The translations under genes and the position numbers were made by a program. Source: Hyphomicrobium_A sp964405975 (GTDB lineage Bacteria > Pseudomonadota > Alphaproteobacteria > Rhizobiales > Hyphomicrobiaceae). From it: 12,394 bases of DNA. The first letter of the stretch is position 1; each line of letters opens with the position of its first letter. The notes under the pieces are model-generated. The model did not search any database, was not told the origin of the DNA, and was given only the letters and a program-made list of their open reading frames with translations. The DNA lies in the NCBI GenBank assembly GCA_964405975.1, contig CAYOPW010000068.1, forward strand, positions 1 to 12,394, in the 5' to 3' direction. Shown here piece by piece: positions 7,179 through 12,394 of this stretch.

Positions 7179-8135
7179 GTGCCGCAAAATCAGCTTGATA
7201 GCGTCCGCACAGTTGCTGAGTTGCGCCAAATGACAGCTGGCTGGCGCAAGGCCGGCCAGGCCGCGGCCCTCGTTCCCACAATGGGAGCGCTACACGCCGG
7301 CCACTTGGCGCTGGTCCGGCGTGCCACAGAAATCGCCGATCGCACTTTAGTCTCCATTTTCGTTAACCCGAGCCAGTTTGCCCCGCACGAGGACTTGACC
7401 CGCTACCCGCGCGATGAGGCAGGTGATCTCGCCAAACTTGCCCAAGCCGGCGCCCATCTTGTTTGGGCGCCCACCGCACAAGACATGTACCCGGAAGGCT
7501 TTGCCACGGCCATCACTCCAGGCGGCGCTGCCCTTGGTCTCGAATCGGTGGCGCGGCCCCACTTCTTTGGCGCGGTTGCAACCGTGTGTTGCAAGCTCTT
7601 TGTTGCGGCGGCGCCCAACTTCGCGCTTTTCGGCGAGAAGGACTACCAACAGCTTTGTGTCATTCGGCAGTTGGTCCGCGACCTCAACCTGCCGCTTGAG
7701 ATTGTTAACGTGCCCACGGTGCGAGAGGCGGACGGGCTAGCGATGTCCTCACGCAACGCCTACCTGTCGCCCGCCGAGCGCGCCATCGCTCCTGAGCTCC
7801 ACCGCGTGATTTGCCAAGTGGCAACCGAGGCAACGCGTGCGATGCAGGCCCCAGACGGCGATGCCAGTCGCCACAAGGCCCCGCGCCCTACGCCGCTCCT
7901 GCCCGAGCCGGGATGGCCCAAGGGCGAACCTCAACTTGCCGCACTCGATGAGATTTGCGCTTCAGCGGTGCAGACGCTTGAGCGCGCCGGCTTCACCAAG
8001 ATCGACTATGTCGCGGTACGAGAAGCCGGCACTCTCAAAGTGTTGAGTGCCCGCACAACTCGCCCGCTGCGGGTCCTCGCCGCCGCCCACCTCGGCAAAA
8101 CGCGGCTGATTGATAACGTTCCGGCCCATATTTAA
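7179..8135 (+). CDS. panC: Pantothenate synthetase (pantoate--beta-alanine ligase)
   Basis: PanC condenses pantoate with beta-alanine using ATP, the last step of pantothenate (vitamin B5) synthesis in the cytosol. The product is 318 aa from GTG 7179. Family signatures are PTMGALHAGH (33-42, with the HxGH nucleotide-binding motif H39-H42), FVNPSQF (61-67), FGEKDYQQL (151-159) and the KMSKS-like MSSRN (189-193). GAGG lies 5 nt before this GTG, and the usual SVRTVAELR beginning follows at residue 8. An in-frame ATG at 7134 has no ribosome binding site, and the frame is open from 7059. The protein is about 35 residues longer than the usual 280 or so. The excess lies mainly at about 220-252, a Pro-rich insertion before the C-terminal segment ERAGFTKIDYVAV. 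No panB is visible. Function is secure; the exact start is less so. Confidence 0.95.
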   Translation: MPQNQLDSVRTVAELRQMTAGWRKAGQAAALVPTMGALHAGHLALVRRATEIADRTLVSIFVNPSQFAPHEDLTRYPRDEAGDLAKLAQAGAHLVWAPTAQDMYPEGFATAITPGGAALGLESVARPHFFGAVATVCCKLFVAAAPNFALFGEKDYQQLCVIRQLVRDLNLPLEIVNVPTVREADGLAMSSRNAYLSPAERAIAPELHRVICQVATEATRAMQAPDGDASRHKAPRPTPLLPEPGWPKGEPQLAALDEICASAVQTLERAGFTKIDYVAVREAGTLKVLSARTTRPLRVLAAAHLGKTRLIDNVPAHI

Positions 8136-8172
8136 GGCCGTTGCACCCCCGCCACAGGCTTGCCAAACGGCC
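8136..8172. terminator. Inverted repeat directly after the panC stop (possible terminator)
   Basis: GGCCGTT (8136-8142) begins on the base after the panC TAA and is matched perfectly by AACGGCC (8166-8172) across a 23-nt C-rich loop. No T-tract follows, so it is not a classical intrinsic terminator. It could protect the panC mRNA 3' end or be chance in GC-rich sequence. Confidence 0.3.
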
Positions 8173-8201
8173 GGGCTCCGTGCGACGTAACGCACCGTAA
8201 C

Positions 8202-8220
8202 CTCAAGAGATTCGCTTGAG
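8202..8220. repeat. Hairpin upstream of parE
   Basis: CTCAAG (8202-8207) and CTTGAG (8215-8220) are perfect 6-bp inverted arms around a 7-nt loop, 64 bp before the preferred parE start. It could be part of the parE leader or an operator. There is no functional evidence. Just upstream, CGTAAC occurs twice within 16 bp (about 8185-8200). Confidence 0.25.
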
Positions 8221-8283
8221 TCGGCTCTCGTGCTCGCGTTTCGCGCTCGGCGGAAACCGCTTCGCCAAACTGGAACGCGACGC

Positions 8284-10299
8284 ATGGCCCGACCACAACG
8301 CGACCTTTTCTCGGCACTCGAAACCTTCATGACCAAAAAGAAGGGCCGAACCCGCCCGACCGCAGACGCTTCAGATGCCTACACCGCCGCTGACATCGAG
8401 GTGTTGGAGGGCCTGGAGCCTGTGCGCCGGCGTCCGGGCATGTACATTGGCGGCACCGACGAAAAGGCGCTGCATCACCTCTTCGCCGAGGTGATCGACA
8501 ATTCCATGGACGAGGCTGTCGCCGGGCACGCAACCTGGATCGAAGTGAGCCTCGATGCCGACAGCTTCCTCACTGTTGCCGACAACGGCCGCGGCATCCC
8601 CGTCGACCCGCATCCCAAATACAAAAAGCAGTCGGCGCTGGAAGTGATCATGACCACGCTGCACTCAGGCGGAAAATTCGACGGCAAGGTCTACAATACG
8701 TCGGGCGGACTCCACGGTGTGGGCGTCTCCGTCGTCAATGCCTTGTCGGAGGAAATGGAAGTCGAGGTCGCGCGCGGCCAGCAGCTCTACCGCATGGTGT
8801 TTCATTGCGGCGTGCCCCAGACCAAACTGGAAAAGCTTGGCTCGATCCGAAACCGGCGCGGTACGAAGGTGCGCTTTAAGCCGGATGCCAAGATCTTCGG
8901 ACGCGGGGCCGCCTTTAAGCCGGCGCGGCTGTTCAAGATGGCGCGCTCCAAAGCCTATCTCTTCGGCGGCGTCGAGATCCGTTGGAGCTGCGATCCCTCC
9001 CTCATTTCCGATGATACTCCGGCGGAGGCGGCATTCCACTTTCCCGGTGGCCTTAAGGAATATCTCCTTTCCGAGATCAACGGGCAGATGCTCGTCACCA
9101 AGGACGTCTTCTCAGGCCGCTCCGCCAAGACGAACGGTCACGGCTCGGTGGAATGGGCGATCGCCTGGGTGGGCGACAATGACGGCTTCGTACGCTCCTA
9201 CTGCAATACGGTGCCGACACCTGACGGCGGAACGCATGAAAACGGCCTGCGCCAGGCGCTCTCGAAAGGATTGAGGGCCTATGGCGAGTTGGTCAGCAAT
9301 CGCCGCGCAAGCCAAATCACCGCCGAAGACGTGATGGGCACGGCGGCCGCCATGTTGTCCGTCTTCATTCGCGAGCCGGAGTTTCAGGGCCAGACCAAGG
9401 ACCGCCTCGCGACGCAGGAGGCCGCCCGTGTTGTTGAGACTACCGTGCGCGACGCCTTCGATCACTGGCTCGCTGACAGCCCAGCGCAGGCAACCAAGCT
9501 GCTGGAATGGGCCATTGACCAATCTGAAATCCGCCTTAAGCGCCGGCGGGAAAAGGAGCTCGGCCGCCAGTCGGCAACGCGCAAGCTGCGCCTGCCCGGC
9601 AAGCTTGCCGACTGCACCATTCGCCAAGCCGCGGGGACCGAGATTTTCATCGTCGAGGGCGATTCAGCGGGCGGTTCGGCCAAGAGCGCGCGCATGCGCG
9701 AGACCCAAGCCGTGCTGCCCCTGCGCGGCAAAATCCTCAACGTCGCGAACGCCTCATCTGCCAAGCTCGCGCAAAACCAGCTCCTCGCCGACTTGATCCA
9801 AGCGCTTGGCGCGGGCACGGGATCGCGATACCGCGATGAAGAATTGCGCTACGAGCGCGTGATCGTCATGACAGATGCCGACGTCGACGGCGCGCACATC
9901 GCCTCGTTGCTCATCACGTTCTTCTATCAGCAGATGCCCGAGCTTATTGAAAACGGTCACCTCTATCTAGCAGTGCCCCCGCTCTACAAGCTGACACAAG
10001 GTGCCAAATCGGCCTATGCGCGCGACGAAAAACATAAAGACGACTTGATCGCGAGCGAATTCAAGGCCGACAAGAAGATTGAGATCAGCCGCTTCAAAGG
10101 CTTGGGCGAGATGAATGCTTCCCAGCTCAAAGAAACGACCATGGACCCCAAACGCCGCACTTTGCTGCGGGTTGAAATTGGAAACGGCGAGCGAAGCGCG
10201 ATCTCAGATGCGGTGAATGCGCTGATGGGGTCGAAGCCGGAAGCGCGCTTCCGCTTTATTCAAGAACACGCCGCCTTCGCGCACGATTTGGATATTTNN
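8284..10299 (+). CDS. parE: DNA topoisomerase IV subunit B (ParE); stop codon hidden in assembly gap
   Basis: ParE is the ATPase subunit of topoisomerase IV, which with ParC decatenates replicated chromosomes. From ATG 8284, 671 residues are visible. The GHKL ATPase has EVIDN (69-73), DNGRGI (100-105), the GGLHGVGVSVVNALS lid (141-155) and QTKDRL (370-375). The Toprim domain has EGDSAGGSAKS (458-468) and DADVDGAH (531-538), followed by FKGLGEMNASQLKETTMDP (604-622). The length and the 'NASQLKETTMDP' form favour ParE over GyrB. The readable sequence ends ...AHDLDI followed by T and then N. ParE proteins normally end about here, so T10297 is probably the first base of the stop, and the end given is that codon. 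The DLF segment near the N-terminus supports ATG 8284. GTG 8230 and ATG 8329 are alternatives, none with a strong ribosome binding site. Confidence 0.95.
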
Positions 10300-10397
10300 N
10301 NNNNNNNNNNNNNNNNNNNNNNNNNNNNNNNNNNNNNNNNNNNNNNNNNNNNNNNNNNNNNNNNNNNNNNNNNNNNNNNNNNNNNNNNNNNNNNNNN
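10298..10397. other. Assembly gap: run of exactly 100 N
   Basis: One hundred undetermined bases separate parE from the aquaporin. A run of exactly 100 is the conventional placeholder for a scaffold gap of unknown length, so the true distance may differ and the two sides may not even be adjacent. The gap hides the parE stop, any intergenic signals, and the aquaporin start. Any open frame translated across it is artificial. Confidence 0.97.
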
Positions 10398-11060
10398 AAG
10401 GCGCTGGCCGCAGAATTTGTCGGTACATTCATGCTGGTGGCGTCGGTCGTCGCCGCTGCCATTTTTTCCTTCCCCAACGCGGGCGTTTTGGGCGTCGCAT
10501 TCTCGATTGGCTTTACCGTCATGGCGACGCTGTTTGCCATCGGCCACTTGTCAGGAGGCCACTACAATCCCGCTGTCACACTTGGCCTGACGATCGCTAA
10601 GCGCTTCGAGGCGTCGGCAGCCGTGCCCTACATCGTGGCCCAGTGCCTAGGCGGTATCGCTGCGGCTTTCGTCTTCTATCTCATTGCGACAGGCAAGATC
10701 GCCGGCTTCCAGGCCGGCAATTTCGCCTCAAACATGTATGGCGGACCCGACGGCTATTCGATTTATGCCGTATTTCTCATCGAGGCGTTGCTCACCGCTT
10801 TTCTCGTATTCGTTATCATGGGCGTGACTTCCGAACATGCCCCCCCGGATTTTGCGCCGATCACCGTCGGCGTCACGCTGGCAGCTATTCACATCATGGC
10901 CATCCCCGTCTCGAACGCCTCGGTCAATCCCGCACGCAGTCTGGCGACGGCCGTCGTCGCTCTCGGCGAGCCCATAGCGCAAGTGTGGCTCTTCTGGGTG
11001 GCGCCCATTCTGGGCGGTCTTGCCGGTGGATTGCTGGGGCGCTGGATCTATAAGGACTGA
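10398..11060 (+). CDS. aqpZ: Aquaporin (MIP family, AqpZ-like), 5' end lost in gap
   Basis: This inner-membrane channel is for water and possibly small neutral solutes. The 220 visible residues begin KALAAEFVGTF, which matches residues 4-13 or so of typical AqpZ proteins, so only a few codons are missing in the N-run. Both pore boxes are present: GGHYNPAVT (53-61) and NASVNPARS (173-181). Six hydrophobic segments are recognisable, and the protein ends WIYKD. Aligning without gaps from the NPA boxes to E. coli AqpZ as I remember it, the four selectivity-filter positions (F43, H174, T183, R189) correspond to Ile37, His165, Ala174 and Arg180 here. That suggests a wider and less strictly water-selective pore. 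The AqpZ-like family is certain; the substrate is not. Confidence 0.9.
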   Translation, partial: KALAAEFVGTFMLVASVVAAAIFSFPNAGVLGVAFSIGFTVMATLFAIGHLSGGHYNPAVTLGLTIAKRFEASAAVPYIVAQCLGGIAAAFVFYLIATGKIAGFQAGNFASNMYGGPDGYSIYAVFLIEALLTAFLVFVIMGVTSEHAPPDFAPITVGVTLAAIHIMAIPVSNASVNPARSLATAVVALGEPIAQVWLFWVAPILGGLAGGLLGRWIYKD

Positions 11061-11067
11061 GCCCCAG
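11034..11067 (+). terminator. Inverted repeat spanning the aquaporin stop (weak terminator candidate)
   Basis: CTGGGGC (11034-11040) pairs perfectly with GCCCCAG (11061-11067) across a 20-nt loop that includes the aquaporin stop codon, and only TTT follows. A 7-bp GC-rich stem with a short T-tail fits a poor intrinsic terminator. The left arm lies in coding sequence, which weakens the case. Confidence 0.3.
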
Positions 11068-11330
11068 TTTGCCCTAGACGATTGTTGCGAGATTGCGCCA
11101 CTACCGCGATCACGCGCCGCATCCTCATGGTTTGCCTTGCGTTTTTCACAATGCTATGTCAGCACACAAGTGGCTCGAGCGCAGGGGAAGCTATTCTATT
11201 AGTCCCTTTTCGAGACCCATTTCCTTGCTTTGCCGCATTAGGCGAATCCTCCTACCCCTGCGCTCCGTCGTCCGCTGTCGCCTCATGGCGTTGCGCGGGC
11301 CGGTATGAACGCAGACGGAGACGTTGACTT
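11061..11330 (+). promoter_or_regulatory. Helicase leader / intergenic region with weak promoter candidate
   Basis: These 270 bp hold no convincing gene; the small open frames are Cys/Arg-rich and lack ribosome binding sites. A weak sigma-70-like pair, TTGCCT and TATGTC with 17 bp between them (about 11132-11160), would give a helicase leader of about 165 nt. GGAG at 11317-11320 is the likely ribosome binding site for the TTG start. Long leaders are common for DEAD-box helicase genes in cold-adapted expression, but nothing specific to that is visible. Confidence 0.35.
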
Positions 11331-12394
11331 TTGGATACAAAGACCTTCGCTGAGCTTGGTCTCAGCCCCAAGGTGCAGGCGGCCATCGATACCGCCGGCT
11401 ACAAGACGCCGACACCCATTCAAGCTGAAGCCATTCCTATCGCCGTAACGGGGCGTGACGTGCTCGGTATTGCCCAGACGGGCACCGGCAAGACCGCTTC
11501 ATTCGTGTTGCCGATGATTACGCGGCTGGAAACAGGGCGAGCACGTGCGCGCATGCCACGATCGTTGATCTTGGCGCCGACGCGCGAACTTGCGGCCCAG
11601 GTGGCGCAGAGCTTTGAGAAGTACGGTGTCAACCACAAGCTAAACTTGGCGCTCCTGATCGGCGGCGTCTCATTCGACGATCAGTATCGCAAGCTCGACC
11701 GCGGCGTCGATGTGCTCATCGCCACTCCAGGCCGCCTTCTCGACCACTTCCAACGCGGCAAACTCATGCTGATGGGCGTAGAGATCCTCGTCATCGACGA
11801 GGCAGACCGCATGCTCGACATGGGCTTCATTCCCGACATCGAGAAGATCTGCAAGCTGCTGCCGCCGCGCCGCCAGACGCTGTTCTTCTCTGCCACCATG
11901 CCGCCGGAAATCACCCGCCTAGTCAGTCAGTTTCTCAAGAACCCTGAGCGGGTCGAAGTGGCACCGCCAGCCACCGCGGCCAAGACGATCACCCAACGTT
12001 TCCGCTTCTGCGCAAGCGGGGAGGATTGGGCTAAGCGCGAAATCCTGCGCGAACTGATTGGAAGCCAGAACGTTCGCAACGCCATCATCTTCTGCAATCG
12101 CAAGGTGGAGGTCGCAATTCTGCACAAATCGCTCGTCAAGCATGGCTTCAGTGCGGGCGCATTGCACGGCGACATGGACCAGAAGAGCCGCATGGAGACG
12201 CTCGACAAGTTCCGCTCCGGCGATCTTATGCTGCTCGCAGCAAGTGATGTTGCAGCACGCGGGCTCGACATCCCCGACGTCAGCCATATATTCAATTTCG
12301 ACCTGCCCTGGCAGTCTGACGACTACGTGCACCGCATTGGGCGCACCGGGCGCGCAGGCAAAGAAGGCTTCTCTGCCTCGCTGGTGACGACCGA
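11331..12394 (+). CDS. DEAD-box ATP-dependent RNA helicase, RhlE-like (3' end outside window)
   Basis: DEAD-box helicases unwind RNA duplexes with ATP, in ribosome assembly or RNA turnover. The 354 visible residues carry the whole helicase core in order: Q motif (FAELGL at 6-11, PTPIQ at 27-31), motif I AQTGTGKT (48-55), Ia PTREL (83-87), Ib TPGR (132-135), II DEAD (156-159), III SAT (187-189), IV IIFCNRK (252-258), V ARGLDIP (309-315) and VI HRIGRTGR (334-341). Only the tail after SASLVTT and any basic C-terminal extension are missing. The start is TTG 11331: an in-frame TGA lies just upstream at 11325-11327, GGAG is 10 nt away, and LDTKTFAELGLSPKV is a normal beginning for the RhlE group. 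No ATG or GTG occurs before the Q motif in this frame. The subgroup (RhlE rather than DeaD or SrmB) is less certain than the family. Confidence 0.94.
   Translation, partial: MDTKTFAELGLSPKVQAAIDTAGYKTPTPIQAEAIPIAVTGRDVLGIAQTGTGKTASFVLPMITRLETGRARARMPRSLILAPTRELAAQVAQSFEKYGVNHKLNLALLIGGVSFDDQYRKLDRGVDVLIATPGRLLDHFQRGKLMLMGVEILVIDEADRMLDMGFIPDIEKICKLLPPRRQTLFFSATMPPEITRLVSQFLKNPERVEVAPPATAAKTITQRFRFCASGEDWAKREILRELIGSQNVRNAIIFCNRKVEVAILHKSLVKHGFSAGALHGDMDQKSRMETLDKFRSGDLMLLAASDVAARGLDIPDVSHIFNFDLPWQSDDYVHRIGRTGRAGKEGFSASLVTT

Noticed and set aside
7020..7229. A 70-residue N-terminal extension of PutA that could have been a DNA-binding domain.
   Set aside because: The extension overlaps the panC 5' region on the other strand, does not look like a ribbon-helix-helix domain, and a strong GAGGA sits 5 nt before ATG 7019.
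8230..10590. A single long open frame running from parE through the N-run into sequence beyond it.
   Set aside because: Unknown bases hide the stop. After the gap this frame is out of register with the clear aquaporin frame, so the joined product is an artefact, not a fusion protein.
11082..11327. 81-codon open frame in the helicase leader with a hydrophobic start.
   Set aside because: Its composition is Cys/Arg-rich and ends in an Arg run, it has no ribosome binding site, and a second open frame overlaps it. It looks like a shadow of non-coding DNA.

Overview
The window reads as an ordinary chromosomal stretch of an alphaproteobacterium, most likely of the order Hyphomicrobiales (Rhizobiales; a Hyphomicrobium-like relative is my best guess). 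The reasons are a moderately GC-rich composition, a ParE whose N-terminus carries the 'DLF' segment and low-complexity leader I associate with rhizobial ParE, a phasin (polyhydroxyalkanoate granule protein), a PutA without the N-terminal DNA-binding domain, and an S11 D,D-carboxypeptidase fused to a SPOR domain. I saw no insertion sequence, phage gene, CRISPR array, tRNA or rRNA.

Layout from left to right. Positions 1-277 (minus) hold the 5' part of a phasin gene that leaves the window. A gap of about 390 bp with no convincing gene separates it from a divergent penicillin-binding D,D-carboxypeptidase with a C-terminal SPOR domain (671-2215, plus). Converging on that gene, with only 3 bp between stop codons, is a minus-strand row in transcription order: putA (7019-3816), a von Willebrand A (VWA) domain protein (3733-2933) and a membrane-anchored J-domain protein (2926-2219). 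Divergent from putA, across a shared region of about 160 bp, is panC (7179-8135, plus), followed by parE (8284 into an assembly gap). Exactly 100 N lie at 10298-10397. Beyond them are an aquaporin missing its first few codons (10398-11060, plus), a leader of about 270 bp, and a DEAD-box RNA helicase that starts at TTG 11331 and runs off the right edge.

The genes are mostly unrelated housekeeping functions: proline catabolism to glutamate (PutA), pantothenate synthesis (PanC), chromosome decatenation (ParE), peptidoglycan trimming (carboxypeptidase), water or small-solute permeation (aquaporin), RNA remodelling (helicase) and carbon-storage granules (phasin). The one tight unit is the VWA gene and J-domain gene (6 bp apart, with the J-protein's ribosome binding site overlapping the VWA stop). 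They probably work together, in a role I cannot name.

I do not see a clearly new system here. The points most worth a second look are the VWA/J-domain pair, the non-canonical selectivity filter inferred for the aquaporin, the Pro-rich insertion in PanC, a TTGC-N6-GCAA palindrome just upstream of putA, and the sequencing gap that hides the parE/aquaporin junction. Several start codons were reassigned from the longest open frame on the basis of Shine-Dalgarno spacing and family length.
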